This document shows, piece by piece, positions 33,733-41,340 of a stretch of DNA of 64,000 bases (within the stretch, counting starts at the first letter, position 1; every line of letters begins with the position of its first letter). Location of the stretch: contig CAKURR010000007.1 in NCBI GenBank assembly GCA_934675735.1, positions 1-64,000 of the forward strand, given 5' to 3'. A program made the translations under genes and the position numbers. Under the pieces are notes generated by a model. It worked only from the letters and a program-made list of their open reading frames with translations, had not been told where the DNA came from and did no database searches. The stretch is from an uncultured Clostridia bacterium. GTDB taxonomy: Bacteria > Bacillota > Clostridia > Christensenellales > Aristaeellaceae.

Positions 33733-33750
33733 GTATTAAGCGCTTAATAC
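33733..33750. promoter_or_regulatory. Operator-like perfect palindrome at the start point
   Basis: GTATTAAGCGCTTAATAC is an 18-bp perfect palindrome placed directly after the -10 box, over the expected start. This is where a YtrA/GntR-type repressor would block its own operon. Confidence 0.7.
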
Positions 33751-33774
33751 AGCAGTACAGAAAGGAGCTGACTT

Positions 33775-34134
33775 ATGGATTGGACAATCGTCGCCGGTCG
33801 GCCTGTCTACCTCCAGCTCATCGAGCAGCTGGAACTTGCCATCATCACCGGCGAATATCCTTCGGGGGAGAAGATTCCCGGGGTGCGCGACCTCGCCTCG
33901 CAGGCGCAGGTCAACCCGAATACGATGCAGCGTGCGCTGGCCGAACTGGAAGCGCGCGGCCTGCTGGAAACCCAGCGGACGGCGGGCCGAACCGTCACAT
34001 CCGACACGGAAAAGCTGGCGCAGACGCGGCAGGCGCTGGCGCAGAAGCTGGTGCATGATTTTTATCGTCAGGCGGCGGCGCTCGGGCTCACAAAAGCCGA
34101 AATCGCCGCGCTGCTTGAACAAGAGGAGGGGTAA
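33775..34134 (+). CDS. GntR-family regulator, YtrA subfamily
   Basis: A 119-residue protein with a winged helix at about 10-70: PVYLQLIEQLELAIITGEYP, SGEKIPGVRDLASQAQVNPN, TMQRALAELEARGLLETQR. The short C-terminal helix part has no ligand domain, which defines the YtrA group. Such proteins usually repress a neighbouring ABC exporter gene. The downstream ATPase starts 2 bp after the stop. AAAGGAG precedes the ATG. A palindrome overlapping the promoter is a likely binding site, so self-repression is expected. Confidence 0.92.
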   Translation: MDWTIVAGRPVYLQLIEQLELAIITGEYPSGEKIPGVRDLASQAQVNPNTMQRALAELEARGLLETQRTAGRTVTSDTEKLAQTRQALAQKLVHDFYRQAAALGLTKAEIAALLEQEEG

Positions 34135-34136
34135 CC

Positions 34137-34835
34137 ATGGCGGCTATTTATACCGCAAATCATCTTGAAAAGAAATACGGCGGGCATGCCGCGCTGCGCG
34201 ACGTGACGTTCTCCATCGAGCCGGGGCGGCTGGTCGGCCTGCTCGGCCCGAACGGCGCGGGCAAATCCACGCTGATGAAATGCTCGATGGGCCTGCTGAC
34301 GCCGACTTCCGGCGAAATCACCGTCGGCGGCGTGCTGCCCGGGCCGACGAGCAAGGCGCTCACATCCTATCTGCCCGACCGCATGGCGCTCCCGACGAGC
34401 CTGCGCGTGCGCGATGCGGTGGCGATGTATGCGGATTTCTTCGCGGATTTTGACCGCACGAAGGCGCGCGATATGCTGCTGGATTTGAAGCTCGACGACA
34501 GCCAGCGCATCGGCGCGATGAGCAAGGGCATGCAGGAAAAGATGCAGCTCTGCCTGGTCATGGCGCGCGCCGCGCGGCTGTATCTGCTCGACGAGCCGCT
34601 GGGCGGCGTCGATCCGGCGGCGCGGGACTACATTTTGAATACCATTCTGCGCAATTACAGCGAAAACGCGTCCGTCGTGCTCTCCACCCACCTGATTGGG
34701 GATATCGAGCGCGTGCTGGACGAGGTGCTGATGCTCAAGGATAACACGGTTTTTCTGCATCAGAGCGTGGATGAGCTGCGCGAGGAACACGGATGCAGCG
34801 TGGATGAATACTTCAGGGAGGTGTTTCGGGCATGA
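34137..34835 (+). CDS. ABC transporter ATPase (exporter type)
   Basis: A 232-residue ATPase: Walker A GPNGAGKST, signature MSKGMQEKMQL (the LSxGM form frequent in YtrB/BcrA-like exporters), Walker B LYLLDEPLGGVD and H-loop VVLSTHLIGD. It lies in one operon with the YtrA-type regulator and overlaps the permease gene by 4 bp (ATGA). In Firmicutes such units often respond to cell-wall-active peptides; this is the family tendency, not something shown here. Confidence 0.9.
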   Translation: MAAIYTANHLEKKYGGHAALRDVTFSIEPGRLVGLLGPNGAGKSTLMKCSMGLLTPTSGEITVGGVLPGPTSKALTSYLPDRMALPTSLRVRDAVAMYADFFADFDRTKARDMLLDLKLDDSQRIGAMSKGMQEKMQLCLVMARAARLYLLDEPLGGVDPAARDYILNTILRNYSENASVVLSTHLIGDIERVLDEVLMLKDNTVFLHQSVDELREEHGCSVDEYFREVFRA

Positions 34836-35653
34836 TTCGCAAATTGCTCAAGGTTGAATTTCGGGATGCGCTTTCCTCCATGCTGCCCGTGGGCATCGGC
34901 ATGGTCGCGCTGAGCGCGCTGATGGCGCTGACCTCTGTAATCACCGCACGGCTTCATTTCAATTCCGGCAGTCTGGAGTGGCTGACCGCCGTTGTGACCT
35001 TGGCGACGGGCTTGTGCTTCATCGCGGTGCTGGCAGTCTGCTTCTTCGCGAACGTCAACCGCTTTTTCCGCATGCTCGGCGAGGAGGGCTATATTCAGCT
35101 GACCCTGCCCGTGACGATGGGCCAGCATATCGCATCCAAGCTGATTGCCGCCGTCGCGACGACGCTGCTGACCTTCGTCTTTCTGGCCGTCTGCCTCTTT
35201 TTGATGGCGCTGCCGACCAGCGTAAACGCTTTCGGCACATTCCTTCGCGAAGCAGGCAGCGTGGTTCACAGCCTCGGTCTGTTCCCGTCGCTGCTGCTCG
35301 CGCTGATTGCCGTGCTGGCCATCGCGATGTTCTATCTGCAAACGTATCTTTCCTGCGCAATCGGCAGCCTGTTCAGCCAGCACCGCAAGCTGGCGAGCAT
35401 CATCGCGTTCTACGCGCTGCAATTCCTCGCGCAGATTCTGTTCATGCTGACCCTTTATTTCGCCGCGACGCATATGCAGGCGTTCGCCGATTCGCTCTCC
35501 CGCATCGCACTCGACCTGCTAAGCAGCCCGAACGGCGAACTGAAAGCGTTCTACGGCTCGCTCATCGGCGTTTCGGCGGTTGAAGCCGCCATCGACGCGG
35601 TGCTCTGGCTGATTACGCAGACGATTCTCGCCAGAAAATTAAATCTTCCGTAA
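34832..35653 (+). CDS. ABC transporter membrane subunit
   Basis: A 273-residue protein with six predicted membrane segments, starting MIRKLLKVEFRDALSSMLPV. It is the partner of the ATPase upstream (4-bp overlap). It has the layout of ABC-2-type export permeases with a short N-terminal amphipathic segment. The stop codon is followed within a few bases by a terminator hairpin that has been duplicated by a mobile element. Confidence 0.85.
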   Translation: MIRKLLKVEFRDALSSMLPVGIGMVALSALMALTSVITARLHFNSGSLEWLTAVVTLATGLCFIAVLAVCFFANVNRFFRMLGEEGYIQLTLPVTMGQHIASKLIAAVATTLLTFVFLAVCLFLMALPTSVNAFGTFLREAGSVVHSLGLFPSLLLALIAVLAIAMFYLQTYLSCAIGSLFSQHRKLASIIAFYALQFLAQILFMLTLYFAATHMQAFADSLSRIALDLLSSPNGELKAFYGSLIGVSAVEAAIDAVLWLITQTILARKLNLP

Positions 35654-35658
35654 TCAAA

Positions 35659-35688
35659 AAAACTTCGAGACGCACAATCTCGAAGTTT
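35659..35688 (+). terminator. Terminator hairpin, left copy of a 30-bp duplication
   Basis: Stem AACTTCGAGA/TCTCGAAGTT. The element at 35689 follows directly. An identical copy lies at 35815-35844 and keeps the T-run. Confidence 0.88.
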
Positions 35689-35814
35689 CAGACTGTAGAT
35701 AAAAAGCTATTCTCCCCCCGAAGGGGGGGGAGAATAGCCCTTTCCGCAAATGAAAGAATAGCTGAATTTCTTGATTTTGCTATTCAAGCCAAGTTTGCTT
35801 ATGTCAACAAGCTG
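35689..35814 (-). mobile_element. MITE-like element, copy 1 (126 bp)
   Basis: Begins CAGACTGTAGATAAAAAG and ends TGTCAACAAGCTG on the plus strand, the reverse of the two other copies. The ends are imperfect inverted repeats (CAG, then TGT, then GACA in common). An inner hairpin AGCTATTCTCCCCCC...GGGGGGAGAATAG acts as a terminator on the minus strand. It is flanked by 30-bp direct repeats that equal the terminator hairpin of the ABC operon. There is no ORF, so movement needs a transposase elsewhere. Confidence 0.88.
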
Positions 35815-35850
35815 AAAACTTCGAGACGCACAATCTCGAAGTTTTTTGTA
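35815..35850 (+). terminator. Terminator hairpin, right copy, with T-run
   Basis: Same 30-bp hairpin as 35659-35688, here followed by additional T residues (35845-35847). Probably the functional terminator of the gntR-ABC operon. Confidence 0.88.
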
Positions 35851-35854
35851 TTCA

Positions 35855-35905
35855 GGAAATCCAAGAACCTTAGGTTCTTGGCAGGGTTTGGGACAGCGTC
35901 CCAAC
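35855..35905 (+). repeat. Stem-loop repeat copy 10 (A and B)
   Basis: A stem CCAAGAACCTTAGGTTCTTGG, B stem TTGGGACAGCGTCCCAA, followed by CG. The C stem is absent. Confidence 0.78.
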
Positions 35906-35912
35906 GTTCCCC

Positions 35913-36305
35913 TTACAGATCATCCGAACTCACGCCGCCGCCATAGCGCTTGAGCACGTATTCCCCGTTCTCGTCCTTCTCGTAATCAAACCCGTAGTCG
36001 CCGTTCTTGCCGTTCAATTCGTAGCTGATGGTCACAATCACGCGGTCGGCCTTCGTGTTCTTGCAGGCCACGCCCGTCTCCTTGACCACCGCATCCGGAA
36101 ACGCCTCGGTGAACAGGCTGACCGCCTTTTCCCGCACGACAGGCACAAAGCTCCAGTCGATGTCGCCGCCGTTATTCTGCGGCGTTTCCACCTGACTGCT
36201 CTGAATCTTCTCCCCCGCCTCGTGCAGCGCGTTTTCAATGCCCGTGCAGCCGGAAAGAGAGAGCATCAACGCGATGAGGGCCGCCGCCAGCAGCATTTTT
36301 TTCAT
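35913..36305 (-). CDS. Small lipoprotein, unknown function
   Basis: A 130-residue protein with a lipoprotein signal: MKKMLLAAALIALMLSLSGC, with lipobox LSGC (Cys 20). The mature part has a helical segment (ENALHEAGEKIQSSQ), then a beta-rich C-terminal region with SYELNGKNGDYGFDYEKDEN. I recognise no family. AAGGAG precedes the ATG. It follows the MocR-type gene by 11 bp and is likely cotranscribed with it. Confidence 0.8.
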   Translation of the reverse strand: MKKMLLAAALIALMLSLSGCTGIENALHEAGEKIQSSQVETPQNNGGDIDWSFVPVVREKAVSLFTEAFPDAVVKETGVACKNTKADRVIVTISYELNGKNGDYGFDYEKDENGEYVLKRYGGGVSSDDL

Positions 36306-36316
36306 GGTCGTTCTCC

Positions 36317-37663
36317 TTATCCCCACGCCTTTTTCAGCGCGGCCAGTCCCTGCCGAATCTGTTCTTCATCCATGCCCGAGAAGCCCAGCAGCACGACGCG
36401 GCTTTCGCCGTTTTGCATCACCGTGTAATCGCACAGCCGCGTCAGGTGCACGCCCGCCTGTTCGGCCAGCGGCGCCAGCTCGCGCGCGGGCGCTTTGCCG
36501 CCGACGCGAAGCAGCGCATACAACCCCGCGCCGCACGGCGCGACGTCGCCGAGATCCAGCGCCTGCACGGCCTCCGTCAGCGCCGCCAGCCGTGCGCGGT
36601 AGACCACGCGCATCCGCGCAATGTGCCGCTCCAAAAAGCCGCCTGCAATGAACTTGCGCAGCGTCTCCTGCTCAAAGCCCGGCACGGTGCAGGCCGCGTG
36701 CATCGTTCGATAGCGCACCGCCAGTTCTTCGGGCAGCACCATGAAGCTCAGGCGCAGACCGGGCGCAAGCGTCCGCGAAAAGGTGTTCATATAGACGACC
36801 TGCCGCCCGCCGTCCATCGCACGCAGCGCGGGCGCGCCCGCGCCGGAAAAGCGGAACTCGCTGTCGTAGTCGTCCTCCAGAATATAGCCGCCCGTCTCGC
36901 GCGCCCAGCGCAGCAGCGCCTCCCGCTGGCCCGGCTGCATCTCCTCGCCCGTCGGGAATTGATGCGTCGGGGTGACGTAGGCCGCGCCCGCGCCGCTTCG
37001 ATACAGCTCGCGCACGTCGATGGCCCCGCCGGAAAGCGGGGTCGGCGCAATTCGCGCGCCGCTGACCACCAGAATGCGCCGCACGCGCGAATAGCCGGGG
37101 TCCTCCACCGCGAAAAGGCGCTCCCGCCCAATCAGCGCAACCAGCGCGGAAACCAGCACCTCCGTGCCCGCGCCGAGAACGATGGTCTCCGGCGGCACGT
37201 CGATGCCGCGCATGCGGTGCAGATAGCCCGCAATCTCCCTGCGGAGCGCGGGCTCGCCCTGCGGGTCGCCCGAAAGCAGCAGCGTCGCGCTTTGCTCACT
37301 GAGCACCTCGCGCATCAGCCGCGCCCACGTGGCGTAGGGAAAGTGCTCCGCATCCGCCGCGCCCGTGCCGAAATTCCAGCGCACGGGCGGCTTTTCGCCC
37401 GCTGCCGCGCCGACGCTTCGGGCCTGCTCCAGCGCATAGATGCCGCTTCGGGGGCGGCTTTCGCAAAGCCCCTCGCTGATGAGCCGCGCATAGGCCGCCT
37501 CGACCGTCGCCGTGCTGACGCTCAAATGCGCCGCCAGCTCACGCTTGGAGGGCATGCGCTCCCCCGCCCGAATGCCGCCGCGCTCCATTTCGCGCTTGAG
37601 CGCGGTGTAGAGCTGCTCGCAAAGGGGCGTTCTGCTCGTCGGTTCCAGTGTACATGTAAACAC
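36317..37663 (-). CDS. MocR-type regulator: GntR domain fused to an aminotransferase-like domain
   Basis: About 448 residues. The N-terminal winged helix (about 8-75; LCEQLYTALKREMERGGIRA, MPSKRELAAHLSVSTATVEA) is followed by an aminotransferase fold with FPTGEEMQPGQR, LEDDYDSEFRFSG and the PLP-Lys region MNTFSRTLAPGLRLSFMVLP. In this last block the position expected for the PLP Lys reads T (SRT), so Schiff-base formation should be checked. MocR proteins sense PLP or amines. The start GTG at 37663 is preceded by AGGGTG; further upstream lies only repeat sequence. Confidence 0.85.
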   Translation of the reverse strand: MFTCTLEPTSRTPLCEQLYTALKREMERGGIRAGERMPSKRELAAHLSVSTATVEAAYARLISEGLCESRPRSGIYALEQARSVGAAAGEKPPVRWNFGTGAADAEHFPYATWARLMREVLSEQSATLLLSGDPQGEPALRREIAGYLHRMRGIDVPPETIVLGAGTEVLVSALVALIGRERLFAVEDPGYSRVRRILVVSGARIAPTPLSGGAIDVRELYRSGAGAAYVTPTHQFPTGEEMQPGQREALLRWARETGGYILEDDYDSEFRFSGAGAPALRAMDGGRQVVYMNTFSRTLAPGLRLSFMVLPEELAVRYRTMHAACTVPGFEQETLRKFIAGGFLERHIARMRVVYRARLAALTEAVQALDLGDVAPCGAGLYALLRVGGKAPARELAPLAEQAGVHLTRLCDYTVMQNGESRVVLLGFSGMDEEQIRQGLAALKKAWG

Positions 37664-37677
37664 GCCGCTCACCACCC

Positions 37678-37753
37678 TGGGGCTTTGCCCCAAACCCCAC
37701 CAAGAACCTGAGATTCTTGGATTTCCCCTACATGGATTGCTTTGCAATCCATG
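37678..37753 (-). repeat. Stem-loop repeat copy 11 (B-A-C), left half of an inverted pair
   Basis: B stem TGGGGCTTTGCCCCA, A stem CCAAGAACCTGAGATTCTTGG (one mismatch), C stem CATGGATTGC...GCAATCCATG. B is just upstream of the MocR-type gene start. Confidence 0.83.
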
Positions 37754-37766
37754 ACGCTGAAATTCG

Positions 37767-37839
37767 AGCTATAAGCGCGAAGCGAAAAAGAGGTGCAGGG
37801 GATTTAATTCCCTGCCGGGGCGTGGGGCAGCGCCCCACC
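37767..37839 (+). repeat. Stem-loop repeat copy 12 (C-A-B), right half of an inverted pair
   Basis: Begins with ATAAGCGCGAAGCGAAA (also found in copy 15), A stem GCAGGGGATTTAATTCCCTGC, B stem GTGGGGCAGCGCCCCAC. Its last 36 bp are read in frame by the Tet(M)-like gene. Confidence 0.82.
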
Positions 37840-39774
37840 ATCCTCGTCTCCCGCCTCGCAGTGCGCCCAGTCGCGGACATGATCCCACGCGACGTAAAAG
37901 CCCGCGCCGTGGCTGCAAAAGACGCTCCCGGGCGGGTTCTGTACGTCCGCCAGCGCGTCGTAGCCAAGATTCTGCACGACTTCCGCCTGATTTTTGCACG
38001 GCTCGCAGCGGTAAAACCGCGACGTAAGCCGCCCGTGCCCGCGCGTGGACGCGGCAAACTTCGTCGGATAATCCCAAAACATCGCCGCCGTGCAGGTACC
38101 CGTCAGCGTCGTCTCTTCGCCGTCCGTCTCGGATGCGTCGAGCTGCGCGCCGATGCGCAGAAGCTCACCCGTCACCCGCGCCAATGCCTCGTTCGGCATC
38201 GCCAGCTCAAACCGAACGACCGGCTCAAGCAGCACGTTTTCCGCCTGCATCAGCGCGTTGCGAATCGCGCGGCAGGTCGCCTCGCGGAAGTCGCCGCCCT
38301 CCGTGTGCTTGAGGTGCGCGCGCCCCGCAATCAGCCGAATGTGCACATCCGTCAGCGGGCCGCCCGTCAGCACGCCGGGGTGTTCCCGCTCAAAGACATG
38401 CGTACGAATCAGCCGCTTCCAGTTCTCGTCCAGCGAATTGGGCGGGCAGTCCGCCGTGAACGTGACGCCGCTCCCGCGCGCGGCAGGCTCGAGCTTCAGC
38501 CATACCTCGGCGTAGTGCCGCAGCGGCTCGTAATGCCCGATACCCACGACGGACGCTGCAATCGTCTCCTTGTAGAGCACGTGCGGCGGCAGCATGCGCA
38601 CCTTGTCGCCGAAGCGCGCTTCCAAAACGCCTTGCAGCACCTCAACCTGCACCGCGCCCATCACGCCGACGGATACGCCCTCCGCCTCCGGACGGACGGA
38701 AAGCAGCGGATCCTCTTCCTCCAGCTCACGCAGATGCATCAGCAGCGCGCTCTGCGTCAGCGGCCCTGTCGGCTCGACCTGCACGCTCATCAGCGGCACG
38801 GTTTCGGGCGCTTCAAGCCCAAAATCCGCGCCGATGCGCTCCCCGGGCCTGACCGAAAGCCCCGCCAGCGCAGCGGTCTGCCCCGCGTGCGCCTCGCCCA
38901 TCGGCAGCAGCCTTCCGCCCTGCGGCGCGAGAATCGCCGCAACCTTGCATGCGCCCGCGAGCGTCCGCACCTCGTCGCGCGCGCGCAGAACGCCGCCCGT
39001 CACCTTCACATACGTGTAGCGGACGCCGCCGACGCGCCGCACCCGATACGCCTTCGCCGAAAACGGCAGACGCTCCTTTTGGGCGTAATCCGTTCGGCAG
39101 AGCGCACCGACGGCTTCCGCCAGCGCATCCACGCCGATATCGTTCAGCGCGCTGCCCGCCAAAACCGGATAAAGCGCGCAGGCCGCAAACGCGCGCCGCG
39201 CGCCCGAAAGATAATCCGCTTTCGACGCGGTTTCATCCAGATGCTGTTCCAGCAGGATTTCGTCGCGCTCGGCCAGCGATTCGCGCACGTCGCCCGCCAT
39301 CAGCACGCAGTCGCCGGAGAGCAGCCTGCGCATCTGCGCCATGACGCGCGAAACGTCCGCGCCCTCTCTGTCCGTCTTGTTCAGAAAGAGAATCGTCGGA
39401 ATCCGCCGCTTTTGCAACAGCTTGAACAGCGTCACCGTGTGGCTCTGCACGCCCTCCGCGCAGGAGACAACCAGCAGCGCCGCGTCGAGCACGGAAAGCG
39501 CGCGCTCCATCTCGCCCGAAAAATCGACGTGCCCGGGCGTATCCATCAGCGTGACGAGCAGCGGCTCATCCCCCGAAACGGGCCACGCCAGCGTCGCCTG
39601 TTCGGTGAAAATCGTGATGCCGCGCGCGCGTTCCATCGGGTCGTCATCCATAAACGCGTCGCCGTGGTCCACGCGGCCGCACGCGCGAATCACGCCCGCG
39701 CGCCGAAGCAGCTGCTCGCAGAGCGTCGTCTTGCCCGCATCGACATGCGCCGCAACCCCAAGCGTCAGATTCAT
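37804..39774 (-). CDS. Tet(M)-like ribosomal-protection GTPase
   Basis: A 656-residue EF-G-like factor. GTPase motifs: G1 AHVDAGKTT (about 9-17), G2 in ERARGITI, G3 DTPGH, G4 NKTD. The C-terminal part (NPPGSVFCSHGAGFYVAWD) matches the Tet(M)/(O)/(W) group, which frees ribosomes from tetracycline. It is encoded in a chromosomal operon after trmD (4-bp overlap) without mobile-element genes, so it may be a housekeeping factor, not a resistance gene. The last 11 residues come from the intergenic repeat. Confidence 0.85.
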   Translation of the reverse strand: MNLTLGVAAHVDAGKTTLCEQLLRRAGVIRACGRVDHGDAFMDDDPMERARGITIFTEQATLAWPVSGDEPLLVTLMDTPGHVDFSGEMERALSVLDAALLVVSCAEGVQSHTVTLFKLLQKRRIPTILFLNKTDREGADVSRVMAQMRRLLSGDCVLMAGDVRESLAERDEILLEQHLDETASKADYLSGARRAFAACALYPVLAGSALNDIGVDALAEAVGALCRTDYAQKERLPFSAKAYRVRRVGGVRYTYVKVTGGVLRARDEVRTLAGACKVAAILAPQGGRLLPMGEAHAGQTAALAGLSVRPGERIGADFGLEAPETVPLMSVQVEPTGPLTQSALLMHLRELEEEDPLLSVRPEAEGVSVGVMGAVQVEVLQGVLEARFGDKVRMLPPHVLYKETIAASVVGIGHYEPLRHYAEVWLKLEPAARGSGVTFTADCPPNSLDENWKRLIRTHVFEREHPGVLTGGPLTDVHIRLIAGRAHLKHTEGGDFREATCRAIRNALMQAENVLLEPVVRFELAMPNEALARVTGELLRIGAQLDASETDGEETTLTGTCTAAMFWDYPTKFAASTRGHGRLTSRFYRCEPCKNQAEVVQNLGYDALADVQNPPGSVFCSHGAGFYVAWDHVRDWAHCEAGDEDGGALPHAPAGN

Positions 39775-40562
39775 GGCTGTTCCTCCGCCTGCCCGTCGGC
39801 CGCCTTCGCCGCCTCGTCCTCCTCGCGGATGCGGTCAAACACCGCGTCCACCACCTTCTGCTGATGGCGCGTGAACTTGCGCCCCTTGAGATAGGCGTGC
39901 GCCAGCTCGGGCCGACGGCGGAGCGTGATATACAGCGATTCGCTCATCTGCCAATCGACGATATGCGCATGGTTGCCGTTCAGCAGCGGTTCGGGCACGG
40001 TCAGCCCCTCGAACTCGCGCGGACGGGTATACTGCGGATATTCCAGCAGGCCGGAGGAAAAGCTCTCCGTCTGCGCGCTCTCCTCGCAGCCGAGCACGCC
40101 CGGCACGAGCCGCGCCACGCAGTCCACCAGCACCATCGCGCCCAGCTCGCCGCCGGTCAAAATGTAATCGCCGATGGAAAGCTCCTCGTCGATGCACAAA
40201 TCCAGCGCGCGCTGGTCCACGCCCTCGTAATGGCCGCAAAGCAAAATCAGCTCGTCCTCTTTGGCGAGCTGCTCGGCCTTCTTCTGCGTCAGCGTTTCGC
40301 CTCGCGGGGAAAGATAAATGCGCCGCACTTTTCTGTCGCCCTGCACGTCGCGAATCGCATCCACAATCGGCTGGGCCAGCATCACCATGCCCGCGCCGCC
40401 GCCGAAGGGCGCGTCGTCGGTGTTGTGGTGCTTGTTTTGGGAATAGGCGCGGATATCCACCTCGCGGATATCCAAAATGCCCGCCTTTTCCGCGCGGCCG
40501 AGCATGCTCGTGTGCAGCGGGGTAAACATCTCCGGAAAGGTGGTCAAAATCGTGATTTTCAT
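39771..40562 (-). CDS. trmD: tRNA (guanine-N1)-methyltransferase TrmD
   Basis: A 263-residue SPOUT methylase that makes m1G37 in tRNA and prevents frameshifting. Knot motifs: MKITILTTFPEMF, DDAPFGGGAGMVM, LLCGHYEGVDQRAL and IGDYILTGGELGAM. The catalytic Asp is in HIVDWQMSESLY-type sequence (usually RPPEY...). The usual partners rpsP, rimM and rplS are not next to it. It overlaps both neighbours by 4 bp. Confidence 0.95.
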   Translation of the reverse strand: MKITILTTFPEMFTPLHTSMLGRAEKAGILDIREVDIRAYSQNKHHNTDDAPFGGGAGMVMLAQPIVDAIRDVQGDRKVRRIYLSPRGETLTQKKAEQLAKEDELILLCGHYEGVDQRALDLCIDEELSIGDYILTGGELGAMVLVDCVARLVPGVLGCEESAQTESFSSGLLEYPQYTRPREFEGLTVPEPLLNGNHAHIVDWQMSESLYITLRRRPELAHAYLKGRKFTRHQQKVVDAVFDRIREEDEAAKAADGQAEEQP

Positions 40563-41155
40563 TTGTCCTCCGTAGGCTCGGACGAGAGCAGCGTCATCTC
40601 CTGCTTCGCCATCTCTTCAAGCACGGCGTACATCTGCTCCTCCTGCGTGGCGATTTCCAGAATCTCGATTTCGCGCAGGGTGACGGTTTCCTCCTCCGCT
40701 TCGCGGCCGAAGAAATCCAGCAGCCGCAGCTTGAGCCGCAGCCCGTTGGCCTCCAGCACGCGGCCCGTAATCATGTCGTCGCCCATGATGACCGAGACGA
40801 TTTCGCCGCGCTCCTTACACGCGAGCAGCACGCTCAACAACAGGTCGGTGTCCTCCGCAGGCGCTTCCGTAAAAAAGCAGCGATGGTGCTGCTTGTGATA
40901 AGCGAGCAGCATCGCCAGCCGCTGTTCATATTCCTCCCCCGCGAGCACCTGAATGACGTCCTGATTGCGCCGCACGCGCCAGCCGTCAATCTGCCCCCAC
41001 GGGCTTAAATCGCACATGAGCACATGCTGCCCGTCCACCGCCTCGACAAAGCCCGCGGAGAACCCCTCGGGGTCGTCCGGATCGGTGTAGACGGAGGCCA
41101 GCGCGCCCTGCGCCGCCAAAATCCTGAGCAGATAAACCATATATCCGTTGGTCAT
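40559..41155 (-). CDS. Unknown protein with two similar beta-rich domains, upstream of trmD
   Basis: A 198-residue protein in the operon place where rimM often sits, but without RimM motifs. Two similar segments, EGFSAGFVEAVDGQHVLMCD onward (about 30-70) and DDMITGRVLEANGLRLKLRL onward (about 120-165), each read as a small beta barrel, possibly Sm-like. The C-terminus is an acidic helix. AAAGG lies before the ATG at 41155; an upstream GTG (41170) is possible. A role in RNA binding or modification is a guess from the operon. Confidence 0.7.
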   Translation of the reverse strand: MTNGYMVYLLRILAAQGALASVYTDPDDPEGFSAGFVEAVDGQHVLMCDLSPWGQIDGWRVRRNQDVIQVLAGEEYEQRLAMLLAYHKQHHRCFFTEAPAEDTDLLLSVLLACKERGEIVSVIMGDDMITGRVLEANGLRLKLRLLDFFGREAEEETVTLREIEILEIATQEEQMYAVLEEMAKQEMTLLSSEPTEDK

Positions 41156-41218
41156 AGTCTTACCTTTCACGCAGATATTTCAAAAACCGTTTCTTTATAC
41201 TGCCGCGAAGCGGAACGG

Positions 41219-41272
41219 GAAGTCCAGAAACCTCAGGTTTCTGGTGGGGATTGGGGCAAAGCCCCAAATACC
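41219..41272 (+). repeat. Stem-loop repeat copy 13 (A and B)
   Basis: A stem CCAGAAACCTCAGGTTTCTGG, B stem TTGGGGCAAAGCCCCAA. It lies upstream of the 41288-41325 palindrome. Confidence 0.8.
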
Positions 41273-41287
41273 CTTCGTCAAAAAGCA

Positions 41288-41325
41288 GTTTCAGAGCAGG
41301 ATGCAAAGCATCCTACGATTGAAAC
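41288..41325. repeat. 38-bp GTTTCA/TGAAAC palindromic repeat, copy 2
   Basis: Same outer sequence as 6661-6698, with inner stem GGATGC-AAA-GCATCC. It ends 16 bp before the stop of the DNA methylase gene. Confidence 0.7.
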
Positions 41326-41340
41326 GGTCTTAAAACCGCA

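Noticed and set aside
37804..39774. Acquired tetracycline-resistance gene
   Set aside because: Sequence is of the family, but it is operon-coupled to trmD and has no mobile context; resistance cannot be claimed.
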